Positions 18,529 through 27,931 of a stretch of DNA of 64,000 bases are shown piece by piece (position 1 is the stretch's first letter; the number at the start of each line of letters is the position of its first letter). The stretch is from the NCBI RefSeq assembly GCF_026107515.2, contig NZ_JAPCHW010000015.1, positions 55,698 to 119,697 of the forward strand, in the 5' to 3' direction. A model generated the notes under the pieces. It ran no database searches. It was not told the origin of the DNA and saw nothing but the letters and a program-made list of their open reading frames with translations. Both the position numbers and the translations under genes were made by a program. This DNA is from Glutamicibacter sp. MNS18. Lineage in GTDB: Bacteria > Actinomycetota > Actinomycetes > Actinomycetales > Micrococcaceae.

Positions 18529-19317
18529 CTACTCGGCACTGCCGAAGCCGTGCTCGGACAGTATGGCCTGCCCGGCTTCCGAAAGCACATAGTCGACGAA
18601 TGCCTGGGCCGCCTCGGCCTGTTCGGCGGTGGCCTGGGAATTCTCGACCACGGCGATCGGGTACTTGTTCACCACCTGGTCCGCCCCCTCGGGGACGATG
18701 TTTTCAACCGTGTCATCCCCGGCCACGTCGGTATGGTAAACCAGTCCGGCGTCGGCTTCACCGGCGGAGACCTTCTGCAGCACCGCGCTCACGTTCTGTT
18801 CCATGCTGGCCGGTTCCACCTCGATGTTGGCGTTGCCCAGCAGGGTTTGTGAGGCGTTGCCGCAGGGCACCTCGGGGGCGCACAGCACCGTGGTCACGTT
18901 CGCCAAATCGGCCAGGGCCTGGACCGATCCGGGGTTCCCGGCGGGAACCGCGATCACCAGGGTGTTGGTGGCAAAGATGGTCGGGCCAACAGCCAACCCG
19001 GCGTCGGTCACCGTGACCATGTTCTTCTCATCAGCCGAGGCGAAAACATCCACCGGGGCACCCTCGATGATCTGTGTGGCCAGGGTCGAGGAACCGTCAT
19101 AGGAGATCTGGGCGATGTCGATGCCCTCGTTCTCGTTCTGGAAGTTCTCGGCGATCTCATCGAAGGAGCGCTTCAACGAGGCCGCGGCGGAGATGGTGAT
19201 CTGCACCGGCTGGGCGTCGGGTTCGTCGCTCGCCTCGGGCCCGCCGCCGCCATTCGAACAAGCTGTCAGTCCCAGCGCAAGGACTCCCAAAATAGCCAGG
19301 GCTGAACGTACACGCAT
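18529..19317 (-). CDS. modA: Molybdate-binding lipoprotein
   Basis: 262 residues from the ATG at 19317, chosen over 19362 because AGGAAA precedes it and it puts the signal peptide at residue 1. The lipobox LTAC (Cys20) follows a hydrophobic stretch, so the protein is membrane-anchored. Family motifs include ISAAASLKRSFDEIAENF, APVDVFASADEKNM and GEADAGLVYHTDV. It captures molybdate (or tungstate) outside the membrane for ModBC. Confidence 0.93.
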   Translation of the reverse strand: MRVRSALAILGVLALGLTACSNGGGGPEASDEPDAQPVQITISAAASLKRSFDEIAENFQNENEGIDIAQISYDGSSTLATQIIEGAPVDVFASADEKNMVTVTDAGLAVGPTIFATNTLVIAVPAGNPGSVQALADLANVTTVLCAPEVPCGNASQTLLGNANIEVEPASMEQNVSAVLQKVSAGEADAGLVYHTDVAGDDTVENIVPEGADQVVNKYPIAVVENSQATAEQAEAAQAFVDYVLSEAGQAILSEHGFGSAE

Positions 19318-19396
19318 GCGTTTCCTGCTTTCAAGCTTTCCGATACCGCGAATTGTCGTCATGCTATCCTCCCAGACCGCCGTGAAATAGATGTTA

Positions 19397-19409
19397 CGTG
19401 GATATCACG
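19397..19409. promoter_or_regulatory. Imperfect palindrome between divergent modA and moaA
   Basis: CGTGGATATCACG has arms CGTG/CACG around GATAT, about 80 bases upstream of both starts. The shared promoter region of molybdate uptake and Moco synthesis is a natural place for molybdate-responsive control, but this sequence does not match the E. coli ModE site, so the role is a guess. Confidence 0.25.
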
Positions 19410-19483
19410 GGGCGTTCCGGCGGGAGGGTGCGTCATGGTGCTGTCGTGGCGTGGCCAAGTGGCCTACGCTGGAGGTATAGGAA

Positions 19484-20572
19484 ATGGCCACCGGATCAGG
19501 TGGCACCCACGTTCCGTCAGAAGGCCAGGTTATGTCGTCGATCCCCTCCCGCCCGTTGGGTGACGCCCGGGGTAGGCCACTGCGCGATCTGCGGATTTCG
19601 GTCACCGACCGTTGCAACTTCCGGTGCGTGTACTGCATGCCCAAGGAGATCTTCGGCAAGGACTTCGTGTTCCGTGAGCGTTCCGAATTGCTCAGCTTCG
19701 AGGAGATCGAGCGGCTGGCCCGGATCGCCGTGTCGCTGGGGGTCCGCAAGCTGCGCCTGACCGGCGGTGAACCGTTGCTGCGCCGCGGGATCGAGCAACT
19801 GGTGCAGATGCTCGCGGCCCTGCGCACCCCGGATGGCCAGCCGGTGGACCTCGCGCTGACCACCAACGGGTCGGCCCTACCGGTGAAAGCCGCAGCCTTG
19901 AAAGCGGCCGGTTTATCGCGTGTCACGGTCTCCCTGGATTCCCTGGACGAAGCCCGGTTCCAGGCCATCAACGACGTGAAGTTCCCGGTCAGCCGGGTAC
20001 TGAAGGCCATCGATGTGGCCGCGGACGCGGGTCTGGGGCCGGTGAAGATCAACACCGTACTCAAACGCGGGGTCAACGAGGACGAGATCCTGCCCCTGGC
20101 CGAGCATTTCCGCGGGACCGGCCACATCCTGCGCTTCATCGAGTACATGGATGTGGGTACCACCAACGGATGGAAACTCGATGAGGTGGTGCCCTCCGCC
20201 GAGGTGGTCCAGCGGATCCATGAGAAATACCCGTTGGAGCCGGTCAAGGCCAATGAGCCCGGTGAAACCGCCACCCGCTGGCGTTACCTGGATGGTGCCG
20301 GGGAAATCGGGGCGATTTCCAGTGTCACGAACGCCTTCTGCGGAAACTGCTCGCGCGCCCGGATCTCGGCCGAGGGGCAACTGTACACCTGCCTGTTCGC
20401 CGGTTCCGGGTTCGACCTGCGGGCACTGCTGCGCGGCGGGGCCAGCGATGCCGAACTCGCCGTGGCGTTGACCGGCTTGTGGCGCAAGCGCGATGACAAC
20501 TACTCGGAGCTGCGCGCCGCGCTGACACCCGGGAACCGCAGGCGTATCGAAATGTCCTATATCGGCGGGTAG
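19484..20572 (+). CDS. moaA: GTP 3',8-cyclase (Moco biosynthesis, radical SAM)
   Basis: 362 residues. First step of Moco synthesis, converting GTP to the 3',8-cyclo intermediate. The radical-SAM cluster motif is CNFRCVYC, and the second 4Fe-4S site is the C-terminal set CGNCSRARI...YTC. The chain ends in the conserved Gly-Gly. Start 19484 is preceded by GGAGG at 8 bases; a second ATG at 19532 would remove 16 residues with no homology and remains possible. Confidence 0.94.
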   Translation: MATGSGGTHVPSEGQVMSSIPSRPLGDARGRPLRDLRISVTDRCNFRCVYCMPKEIFGKDFVFRERSELLSFEEIERLARIAVSLGVRKLRLTGGEPLLRRGIEQLVQMLAALRTPDGQPVDLALTTNGSALPVKAAALKAAGLSRVTVSLDSLDEARFQAINDVKFPVSRVLKAIDVAADAGLGPVKINTVLKRGVNEDEILPLAEHFRGTGHILRFIEYMDVGTTNGWKLDEVVPSAEVVQRIHEKYPLEPVKANEPGETATRWRYLDGAGEIGAISSVTNAFCGNCSRARISAEGQLYTCLFAGSGFDLRALLRGGASDAELAVALTGLWRKRDDNYSELRAALTPGNRRRIEMSYIGG

Positions 20573-21121
20573 CTACCCCATGGTCTTCTGGCCGTCCAGC
20601 GCCTCGCGGATGATGTCCGCGTGTCCGGCGTGCTGGGTGGTTTCGCCGATGATGTGCAGCAGCGTGCGGCGCACCGACCAATGGGTGTCCACGAACCAGG
20701 GTGCCTGGGGCAATTCATGCACCGCATCCAGATCAACCCGGGCCAGCAGCGCGTCGGTTTCTGCCGCAATGCGCTCGTAGCCTTCCAGCAGCCCGGCGAG
20801 GTGTTCGCCGGGCTGCATGCTAAATTCTGCGCTGAAGGCTTCAAGTGCTTCCGGCGGCATATTGTAGAAATCCACGTCGCCCCAGTCCATGGCAGCCTTG
20901 CCCTTGATCATGAACTGCTGCCACTGCAGCTCCACGGCGCTCACGTGCTTGATCAATCCGCCGACGGTCAGCTCGCTGACGGTAGTGCGGGTTGCGGCCT
21001 GTTCGTCATTCAGGTTCTGCGCGGTGAAGCGCAGGAAGTGGCGGGCGTTGGCCAGTGCCTGGTGCAGATCGAACCGCTCCCCGGTCAGCTCGGTGTCGAC
21101 GGCTTTCATGGTGGTGCTCAT
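20573..21121 (-). CDS. DinB/DUF664 family protein
   Basis: 182 residues from the ATG at 21121 (GAGGAG 7 bases upstream). DinB-like four-helix fold with the three metal histidines in plausible places (LIKHVSAVELQW and ETTQHAGHADIIREAL). The DUF664 branch in Actinobacteria includes mycothiol-dependent transferases and detoxification enzymes; the substrate here is unknown. It is transcribed divergently from a WYL regulator that probably controls it. The pair interrupts the Moco genes. Confidence 0.82.
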   Translation of the reverse strand: MSTTMKAVDTELTGERFDLHQALANARHFLRFTAQNLNDEQAATRTTVSELTVGGLIKHVSAVELQWQQFMIKGKAAMDWGDVDFYNMPPEALEAFSAEFSMQPGEHLAGLLEGYERIAAETDALLARVDLDAVHELPQAPWFVDTHWSVRRTLLHIIGETTQHAGHADIIREALDGQKTMG

Positions 21122-21212
21122 GGCTGTGCTCCTCGTTCTCGGTGTGTCTGATAAATCCACGATAGGAGCAATAGGTGTCTCTTTCTGTCCTAAATAGAGG
21201 CAGAATATTTGT

Positions 21213-22169
21213 ATGAGTACAAGCCAACGAACCCTGCGCCTGCTCTCGCTGTTGCAGACGCGGCGCTACTGGTCAGGGCAGGAACTGGCACAGCGTCTGG
21301 AAGTCTCGCTGCGCACGCTGCGCCGCGACGTGGATCAGTTGCGCGAACTCGGGTACCCGGTACAGGCCGAGCGCGGTGTGGGCGGCGGCTACCAGCTGGC
21401 CGCGGGAGCGGCGCTGCCGCCGCTGGTGCTCGACGACGAGGAAGCGGTGGCACTGGTCATCGGCTTGCAGTCCACCATCCATGGCGGGCAGAACACGCTG
21501 GCCGATGCGGGGTTGCGTGCCCTGTCCAAGGTGGTTCCGGTGCTGCCGGCGCGGCTGCGGCAACGGGTACAGGCGCTGACCGCGAGTACCGTTGCCTTGC
21601 ATACCCAGCAGTCCGCTCCGGAGCCGGTGGATCCGCAGGTGCTGGTGGTCTTCGCCCAGGGATGCCGCGACCGCGAACGCGTGGCTTTCGACTACTGCGA
21701 CGCCCGGGGCATGGCCAGTTCGCGGCGCGTGGAACCGGCCAACCTGGTCAGCGTGGGCAACCGCTACTATCTGGTGGCCTACGATCTGGATCGCGCGGAT
21801 TGGCGCAGTTTCCGGGTGGACCGGGCCGAGAACGCCCAGCCCCGGGCGCTGCGCTTCGCGCCGCGGGAAATTCCGGGCGGCGACGCTGCGCAGTTCGTCC
21901 GGGCCGGACTGAGGGGCTCCGGGCATCCCCAGGTCAGTGCCCGGGTCCATGCCAGCACTGCGGAGCTGGCGCCACGCGTCGGGCGCTGGTTCGAGATTCA
22001 GCCGCTTGACGAGCACAGCTGCATGCTGCGCAGTGAAAACGCAGACCTGCGCTGGGCGGCGTTTGGATTGGCGCTCTGCGAGGCACCGGTGAGCGAAGTA
22101 CAGCCCACGGAACTGCGTGATCTACTCGCCTCGTGGTCTTCGAATCTTTCGACCGGATCTGGGGTGTAA
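21213..22169 (+). CDS. YafY-type WYL-domain transcriptional regulator
   Basis: 318 residues. An N-terminal HTH_11/DeoR-like winged helix (LRLLSLLQTRRYWSGQELAQ, then RLEVSLRTLRRDVDQL) is followed by a WYL domain (about 140-215, with VEPANLVSVGNRYYLVAYDL and WRSFRVDRAENAQ) and a C-terminal extension. It is the usual partner of a divergent DinB-type gene. The ligand is unknown. Confidence 0.9.
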   Translation: MSTSQRTLRLLSLLQTRRYWSGQELAQRLEVSLRTLRRDVDQLRELGYPVQAERGVGGGYQLAAGAALPPLVLDDEEAVALVIGLQSTIHGGQNTLADAGLRALSKVVPVLPARLRQRVQALTASTVALHTQQSAPEPVDPQVLVVFAQGCRDRERVAFDYCDARGMASSRRVEPANLVSVGNRYYLVAYDLDRADWRSFRVDRAENAQPRALRFAPREIPGGDAAQFVRAGLRGSGHPQVSARVHASTAELAPRVGRWFEIQPLDEHSCMLRSENADLRWAAFGLALCEAPVSEVQPTELRDLLASWSSNLSTGSGV

Positions 22170-22471
22170 ATTTTTGCGTATTCTCGCCGCCGTCGGGTTG
22201 CTGAAGTTGGTTAGCTCGGTTCGGCGTCAACGACTCGAGAAAGCCTAGTCTTTGCACGGAATACCCTCGCCGTTCTGTCTCAAACTGATACCGCAGCTAC
22301 CGCCGCCGAAATGAAGGGTCGTGTGGAAGGCTATAGGACTTTCGCCCGCCATATCGTGTCGATTCCTCGCGATTCGGCCATGTCGATGAAGCTCCGTACT
22401 GCAACGTCTCAAACCCAATAACGCAGCGGGATTCGATTGTCGCCCGCACAGCTGTCGCGCGTGAACTTTAG
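22170..22471. other. Intergenic region upstream of transposase remnant
   Basis: About 300 bases with no gene. In the reading frame of the downstream transposase the translation upstream of the stop at 22469 is still open for a while (DSIVARTAVAREL), perhaps decayed transposase sequence, but I cannot align it firmly. No inverted repeat marking an element end was found. Confidence 0.3.
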
Positions 22472-23446
22472 AACGGGGCCAGTTCGTGGACCATGCCGGT
22501 GGATGTCCGGCGGCTGCTCCCGGGTGTAGACGCTACCCAGGTCACTGCCGCCCAGATCCGCGAGTTCATCCAACGGTTGATGGCCGCCGGTGAGCACCCC
22601 CCTGGAGATCCTGAGTTCCTTTTCAACATGGATGCCTGCTATGACGTGGCACGCTTGGCCTTGCTCCTCGCGGAATTACCGGTGATCCTGATCGCCAGGG
22701 TCCGTTCGAACAGGGTGTTTTACGCCCCGGGTGGGGCACGCAGCGGATCGTCCAAGGGCCGGCCGCCACGGCACGGAGCCAAGCTGAGCCTGAAGGACCC
22801 GGCCACCCATCCGGCCCCGACCTACGCCAGTGAACACGATTTGGACCGGTATGTGTGTGTGCTTGTTCAGGCGTTCTAGCGGATGCACCCCGAACGTGAT
22901 ACCCGGGGCGGGATCGCTGATGAACAGGGTCGGTCGGTGGTCCTGGAAGGCACCATGATCGGGGTGCAGATCCAACACCTGGCCGGTGGGCAAGCCCCGA
23001 AACCGATGTGGTTGTGGGCCTCCACGCCGGTAGCCCAGAACGTGGCCGAGATGGATCATTGGTGGTCCATGTACTTGCGCCGCTTCGATTTGGAGCACAC
23101 GTTCAGATTCCTGAAGCAGACTCTGGGTTGGACCAAGCCGAAACTGCATGACCCGTGAGCGGCGGATACCTGGACCTGGGTGGTGGTGGCTGCGTACACG
23201 ATGCTGTGTTTAGCCCGCCCTGTGGCGTCAGGGTGCCGGTTACCATGGCAGGCAAAGGTTGCGGACCCGCTGGCATTCAGCCAGGGCCGGGTGCGCCAGA
23301 CCTACCGGCGTGTGTGCCAGAATTTGGTGCATCCGGCGAACCCGCCGTTAGCTACCAGGCCAGGCCCGGGACGGCCCAAAGGCAGCCGAAACCGGCACAA
23401 AGCAGGCATCCAACCCGTCGGTTTGGCCCACCACAAAGTTAAGTAA
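22472..23446 (+). pseudogene. Dead transposase of the NF041680/IS701-like type
   Basis: The segments SSWTMPVDVRRLLPGVDATQ, FNMDACYDVARLALLLAELP, RRFDLEHTFRFLKQTLGWTK and RPGPGRPKGSRNRHKAG match the last two thirds of this DDE transposase family, including the DLEHTFR catalytic region. About 150 N-terminal residues are missing. Everything lies in one frame, broken only by stops at 22877 (TAG) and 23156 (TGA), with no frameshift. After TAA at 23444 the same frame stays open to 23656 with a charged Glu/Ala/Arg-rich stretch that may also belong to it. Confidence 0.75.
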
Positions 23447-23689
23447 CAAGCTAAGCTGGTCGCCTCGCAGCGTGAGCAAAATGAACGCGAGGCTCAGGAA
23501 GCGGCGGAGAGAGCAGCACGCCGTGCGAAATGGCGTGACGTCAGTTTCCCGAATCCGCCCACAACTCGAAGCCCTGCTAACTCACCTAAGACAATTGCGA
23601 GGCCGCATGTCCCATCACGATCTGAACATTCAAAGGACGGTGGCTATGAAAGGTAGCAATAAGAGCTCTCTTTCATAGTCACCGGACAC

Positions 23690-23932
23690 TTAGTTACGGC
23701 GATTATCGCGATCTAGCCAAGGAACAAAACGACCTTTGTTGCCAGCTGCAATGAGATAGGTGAAGCACAAGATTGCACCGAGGTGAAGAAGGCCTATCCA
23801 CAGTCCGTTGGTCTGGAAGGTAGCAGGAAGCTGCGAAAGGCCCAAGAGAGCAAGGACGAGATAAAAGTAGTCACTAGGAATTGCTTTCGGCTTACGTTTA
23901 TTTTGCGGCGTTGGGTTAACTTCAGTAGCCAT
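23690..23932 (-). CDS. Small two-helix membrane protein
   Basis: 80 residues. A charged N-terminus (NPTPQNKRKPKAIPSDY) is followed by two hydrophobic segments (about 22-38 and 45-62) and a basic tail (PWLDRDNRRN). GGAAAGAAG precedes the ATG by a normal distance. It lies 18 bases downstream of a small amphipathic peptide frame. Size and topology resemble immunity proteins encoded with bacteriocins, but no family is recognised, so that role is speculative. Confidence 0.55.
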   Translation of the reverse strand: MATEVNPTPQNKRKPKAIPSDYFYLVLALLGLSQLPATFQTNGLWIGLLHLGAILCFTYLIAAGNKGRFVPWLDRDNRRN

Positions 23933-23950
23933 TGGGAGCTTCTTTCCGGA

Positions 23951-24237
23951 TTAGGAGAAACAGTTTTGCTTGATGTCGTTAATGCCAATAAGCTCGGCGA
24001 ACAGGCCACCAGCTGCAGCTATAGCTGCATTTCGCTTCGCGGCTGCGCCCTTTTCGCTGTGGTAGGCACGCCATATGATATTCACGCCTTTTTGACGGAT
24101 CCGAACCGCTTGACTAACTTATACCCAATTTTTGCAGCAGCTCCCCAAGGCATTAGGTTGGCACCCACTGTAGCGACACATACAGTCCAACCCCAGACCG
24201 TATTGGGGTCTGCTCCGTCCGGTGTTGAACCCACCAC
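23951..24237 (-). other. Small peptide locus in two overlapping frames (bacteriocin-like)
   Basis: Frame A (24237-24082, GTG start possible) encodes 51 residues: VWGWTVCVATVGANLMPWGA, then AAKIGYKLVKRFGSVKKA. Frame B (24085-23951) encodes 44 residues: NIIWRAYHSEKGAAAKRNAA, then IAAAGGLFAELIGI and a tail IKQNCFS. A's stop and B's GTG overlap as GTGA. Joined by a one-base backward shift at AAAAAG they make one amphipathic, Ala/Gly-rich peptide with a Cys near each end. It could be two coupled peptides, a frameshifted pseudogene, or a shifted product. There is no clear ribosome site for A. Confidence 0.4.
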
Positions 24238-24289
24238 GGTGGTCAAAATGTGCAGGGCAGTGAATCATGCCCACGCAAGAAACGAACGC

Positions 24290-24697
24290 CTAGAGTCCCA
24301 CCCATTCGGAGGAACCGGAAGTGAAGTGCTGGCGCTTCCAGATGGGCACCTCCGCCTTAATACGTTCCACAAGATTCTCGATGGCTTCGAAGGCCTCACG
24401 TCGGTGCGCGGCCGCGGAAGCTGCGACGAGGGCGGCATCCCCGATGGTCAGCGCCCCAACCCGGTGCACGGCTGCCAATCGTAGCCCGGTGCTTACCTCC
24501 TCTTCGGCGAGGATCTTCTCCAGGAACGCCTGCGCCTCGGGGTGGTGCGAGTAGTCCAACGAGTTCACCGCCTGGCCGCCGTCGTGGTTGCGGATGATCC
24601 CGTGGAACAGCACCACCGCACCGGCTGTGTCCGATTGCACGGCCGCCTTCACGGCGTCCTCGTCGATCGGCTGGTCAGTAATCAGTGCGTAGCTCAC
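24290..24697 (-). CDS. moaE: Molybdopterin synthase catalytic subunit
   Basis: 135 residues, GTG start at 24697 with GAGGAG upstream. It uses thiocarboxylated MoaD to put the dithiolene sulfurs on cPMP. Family motifs are visible: GAVVLFHGIIRNHDGG, LDYSHHPEAQ, VHRVGALTIGDAALV, and the C-terminal catalytic lysines in VERIKAEVPIWKRQHF. It is co-transcribed with the MoeB/rhodanese gene 24 bases upstream. Confidence 0.94.
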   Translation of the reverse strand: MSYALITDQPIDEDAVKAAVQSDTAGAVVLFHGIIRNHDGGQAVNSLDYSHHPEAQAFLEKILAEEEVSTGLRLAAVHRVGALTIGDAALVAASAAAHRREAFEAIENLVERIKAEVPIWKRQHFTSGSSEWVGL

Positions 24698-24720
24698 GTA
24701 GCTCCTCAGGTGGCAAACTC

Positions 24721-25893
24721 TTAGGACTGCTGGTGCAGTACGGGTTCGGTCAAATCGGGTGCCAAGTCGGCCACCGCGGGGGCGCCGCCGGGCACATATG
24801 AGGCCCTGATGCCTCGCCCGGCCAGCAGCTGTGCGGCGCGCAGGGCGCGCGGCCCGCGGGCGCAGTAGACCACCAGCTGTTCTGGCAGCGGCGGCAGCTC
24901 GGTGCCAGCATCGATGGCCGCCTCCAGCTGCGGCAGCGGCAGATGGTGTGATCCGCGCAGGCTCAGCTCCTCGCGTTCCTCCAGATTGCGCACATCCAGC
25001 AAAAACGGCGGGTGCTCCGAATGCAGCGCGGCGGCCAGGTCCTCGGGGGCCAGCTGTTCAGGCTGCGGCAGGTTGCCGGAACAGAACAACTGGTAGTCAA
25101 TCAACCCGGTCACCGGTGGTGCGGACGGATCGCGGGAGTATTCCAGGCTCCGGGTGCTGGCGGCCAGCGCATCATAGATCAGCACCCGACCCACCAGGGG
25201 CTCGCCGATCCCGGTGATGACCTTCAGCGCCTCGGTGGCCAGCAGTGAACCGATGGTTCCGCACAAACCGGGCAGCACGCCGCCATCCGCGCAGTCCGGG
25301 ACAGTACCGGGCGCCGGCGGCACCGGGAACAGGTCCCGATAGCCGGGGCCGTGTTCGTGCCAGGCCACGGAAACCTGGCCGTGGTGCTGCAGGATCGAAC
25401 CCCAGATCAACGGGATGCCGGAAAGTTGCGCGGCATCGTTGGTCAGGTACCGCGTGGGGAAGTTGTCGCTGCCGTCAATGACCAGGTCGTAGCCGGCGAA
25501 CAACTGCAGGGCATTGGTCGAATCCAGCCGCAGGGAGTGTTCGTTGATGGTGACGCCCGGATCCAGCGCGCGGGCCGCCTGCGCCAACGATGCGGTCTTG
25601 GCCTTACCCAGGTTCGCGGTGGTGTGGGTGACCTGGCGGTGCAGGTTGGACAGCTCCACCACATCGTCATCGACGATCCCGATGGTGCCGACACCGGATC
25701 CCACCAGGTAGGGAATGCTGGCACTGCCCAGTCCCCCGGCTCCGACCACCAGCACCCGTGCGGCGGCCAGCCGGCGCTGGGCCTGCTCACCGAACCCGGG
25801 CAGAGCCAGCTGGCGCTCGGCGCGGAGCGTTTGCTGTGCGCTGAGCCGCGGCGCCGGTTCCACCAGCGCGGGATAGCCGCGTTCGCTCATCAT
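24721..25893 (-). CDS. MoeB/MoeZ-like adenylyltransferase with rhodanese domain
   Basis: 390 residues. The ThiF/MoeB domain (about 25-270) has the nucleotide loop VLVVGAGGLGSASIPYL and the Arg/Asn set NLHRQV. A rhodanese domain (about 290-385) has the active Cys in VVYCARGPRALRA. It should adenylate and sulfurate the MoaD C-terminus. Both Zn-binding CxxC pairs of E. coli MoeB are lost: the first site reads GPGYRDLF and the second RDPSAPPV. It is divergent from moaD-moeA-moaC-moaB. Confidence 0.9.
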   Translation of the reverse strand: MMSERGYPALVEPAPRLSAQQTLRAERQLALPGFGEQAQRRLAAARVLVVGAGGLGSASIPYLVGSGVGTIGIVDDDVVELSNLHRQVTHTTANLGKAKTASLAQAARALDPGVTINEHSLRLDSTNALQLFAGYDLVIDGSDNFPTRYLTNDAAQLSGIPLIWGSILQHHGQVSVAWHEHGPGYRDLFPVPPAPGTVPDCADGGVLPGLCGTIGSLLATEALKVITGIGEPLVGRVLIYDALAASTRSLEYSRDPSAPPVTGLIDYQLFCSGNLPQPEQLAPEDLAAALHSEHPPFLLDVRNLEEREELSLRGSHHLPLPQLEAAIDAGTELPPLPEQLVVYCARGPRALRAAQLLAGRGIRASYVPGGAPAVADLAPDLTEPVLHQQS

Positions 25894-25932
25894 CGAAAAT
25901 CCTTCTCGCCCGGGCGCGATAGCATAGAAGAC

Positions 25933-26184
25933 ATGTCACAGATCACGATACGCTACTTCGCCGCCGCGGCGGCCGCGGCGGGCACCGAGCAGGAATCCTG
26001 GCCCCGCGCCGAGTCCCTGGCCCAGTTGCGCACCGAGCTGGCCGACGCCCACGGACCGGCCATGGCCCAGGTATTGCGTTCGGGCAGCTTCCTGATCAAC
26101 GGCGTGGTCCGGCGCGACGACGGTGAGCTGGGGCCGGAGGGCGAACTAACCGTGGACGTGCTGCCTCCCTTCGCCGGCGGATAG
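25933..26184 (+). CDS. moaD: Molybdopterin synthase sulfur carrier subunit
   Basis: 83 residues, ubiquitin-like fold. The chain ends in the required Gly-Gly (LPPFAGG), which is adenylated and thiocarboxylated. IRYFAAAAAAAG at the N-terminus and FLINGVVRRDD in the middle fit MoaD. The ATG at 25933 gives the normal length; the longer open frame back to 25351 is antisense to the MoeB-like gene. It is the first gene of moaD-moeA-moaC-moaB. Confidence 0.93.
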   Translation: MSQITIRYFAAAAAAAGTEQESWPRAESLAQLRTELADAHGPAMAQVLRSGSFLINGVVRRDDGELGPEGELTVDVLPPFAGG

Positions 26185-26187
26185 CCC

Positions 26188-27420
26188 ATGACCTGCACCC
26201 TGGAAACCCACCGCGCGGAAATCACGGCGCTGCTGGACCCGGTGATCGCCCGGCTGGGCACCCAGACACTCCCCGTTGACAGCGCCGAACTGCCCGGGCG
26301 CGTCACCGCGGCGGAGATCGCCGCGCGCCTGCCCATCCCCGCGTTCACAAATTCGCAGATGGATGGGTTCGCCGCCCGCAGCGCGGAGCTGGCCGCTGCG
26401 AGCCCCGAGCACCCGGTGCAGCTGCCGCTGGGCTTGGCCGCGGCCGCCGGAGACCGGCAAATCCAGTTGCTGCCCGGGACGGTGTCCCCGGTGATGACCG
26501 GGGCCGTGGTCCCGCACGGGGCGGACACCGTCATCCCGGTGGAGGCCACCATGCAGGGTGCCTTCGGGCCGCTGGTGCGCGAGGGCGAGGGCGAGCCCAG
26601 TGGCGCGGCGACCTTCACCGCCCCCTCGGAAACCGGACGCTTCATCCGCCCGGTGGGTCAGGATCTGCAGGCCGGTGCCGTGGTCGCCGGGGCCGGCACC
26701 CGGCTGACGCCCACCCTGATCGGGGCGCTGGCGGCCAGCGGCGTGAGCGAGGTTCCGGTGCGCGCACGGCTGCGGGCGCTGGTGTGCACCACCGGCAATG
26801 AACTGATGGGCGGGACGGCCGAGTCCGGGCGGATCCCCGACTCAAATTCACCGATGCTCACCGCGGTGCTGCGCGGCTACGGCGCCGCGGTGGAGGTTCT
26901 GCGGCTGCCCGATGACGCGCCGGCGCTGGCCCGCGAACTGGCCAGTCAGGCTCGGGAGGTGGACCTCATCCTCACGGTGGGCGGCATCAGCGCCGGGGCC
27001 TACGAGGTGGTGCGCGAGGCGCTGGCACCGTCCGGTGGCAGCTTTCACCATGTGGCCCTGCAACCCGGAGGCCCACAAGGCTTCGCGCTGCTTGAGGGCA
27101 CCCCGGTACTCTGCTTCCCGGGCAACCCGGTCAGCGCGCTGCTCTCCCTGGAGCTGTTCCTGGTGCCCTCCCTGCGCCGCATGGCCGGACTGGCCGAACC
27201 CGTCCCCGAACAGTACGCGCTGGCCGACGAGGTGCATTCCCCGGCTGCCAAGCACCAGGTCCGCCGCGGACTGCTCCACGACGGGCAGGTCACCGTGCTG
27301 GATCCCGGCTCCCACCTGATTCACGACCTGGCTCGGGCCGATGTGCTCGTGCACATTCCCGTCGGTGTCGCCCACCTTCCGGCCGGCACCAAGGTAGACA
27401 CTTGGAGATTCCATGACTGA
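26188..27420 (+). CDS. Molybdopterin molybdotransferase (gephyrin-like), copy 2
   Basis: 410 residues. MoeA domain order: [16 protein letters not shown] near the N-terminus, [17 protein letters not shown], the MogA-like core [18 protein letters not shown] and [16 protein letters not shown]. Compared with the first copy at 7302, the core reads [11 protein letters not shown] rather than TGGVGPGTHDV, placing it in another MoeA subgroup. It begins three bases after moaD and overlaps moaC by 8 bases. Two MoeA copies are common in Actinobacteria; the division of labour is unknown. Confidence 0.9.
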   Translation: MTCTLETHRAEITALLDPVIARLGTQTLPVDSAELPGRVTAAEIAARLPIPAFTNSQMDGFAARSAELAAASPEHPVQLPLGLAAAAGDRQIQLLPGTVSPVMTGAVVPHGADTVIPVEATMQGAFGPLVREGEGEPSGAATFTAPSETGRFIRPVGQDLQAGAVVAGAGTRLTPTLIGALAASGVSEVPVRARLRALVCTTGNELMGGTAESGRIPDSNSPMLTAVLRGYGAAVEVLRLPDDAPALARELASQAREVDLILTVGGISAGAYEVVREALAPSGGSFHHVALQPGGPQGFALLEGTPVLCFPGNPVSALLSLELFLVPSLRRMAGLAEPVPEQYALADEVHSPAAKHQVRRGLLHDGQVTVLDPGSHLIHDLARADVLVHIPVGVAHLPAGTKVDTWRFHD

Positions 27421-27931
27421 CCCAAACACCCCACACGCAGATCATCCGGCCCCGTCCGGCCAGCAGCAGCTGACCCACCTGCGCGCCGATGGCAGCGCGG
27501 CCATGGTCGATGTCAGCGACAAGCAGGTCACCAAGCGGGTGGCTACCGCGGAGGCACTGTTCGTGACCCGGCCGGACGTGGTGCAGATGCTGATGAGCGG
27601 CAACCTGCCCAAGGGCGAGGCGCTGGGCACCGCGCGCGTTGCCGGGATCATGGCGGCCAAACGCACCTGGGAGCTGGTGCCGTTGTGCCACCCGTTGCCG
27701 ATCTCGAAGGTGTCTGTGGACTTCGCGGCCGAGCAGTCGGCGGTGCGCGTGAGCGCACAGGTGACCACCAAGGGGGTGACCGGGGTGGAAATGGAGGCGC
27801 TGACCGCCGCCAGCGTCGCCGCGCTGACCCTCTATGACATGGTCAAGGCCGTGGACAAGCACGCCGAGGTCACCGGGATCCGGGTACTGGCCAAGTCCGG
27901 CGGCAAATCCGGGGACTGGACCCGTGACTGA
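27413..27931 (+). CDS. moaC: Cyclic pyranopterin monophosphate synthase
   Basis: 172 residues. It converts the MoaA product to cPMP. Conserved motifs: [58 protein letters not shown] and [13 protein letters not shown], including the active-site Lys/His/Asp set. It overlaps moeA upstream and the moaB gene downstream by 8 bases each. Confidence 0.95.
   Translation: MTDPNTPHADHPAPSGQQQLTHLRADGSAAMVDVSDKQVTKRVATAEALFVTRPDVVQMLMSGNLPKGEALGTARVAGIMAAKRTWELVPLCHPLPISKVSVDFAAEQSAVRVSAQVTTKGVTGVEMEALTAASVAALTLYDMVKAVDKHAEVTGIRVLAKSGGKSGDWTRD

Noticed and set aside
23951-24237. Programmed -1 frameshift at AAAAAG
   Set aside because: The heptamer is C AAA AAG rather than the efficient A AAA AAG and no stimulatory structure was evident; kept only as one option for the small-peptide locus.
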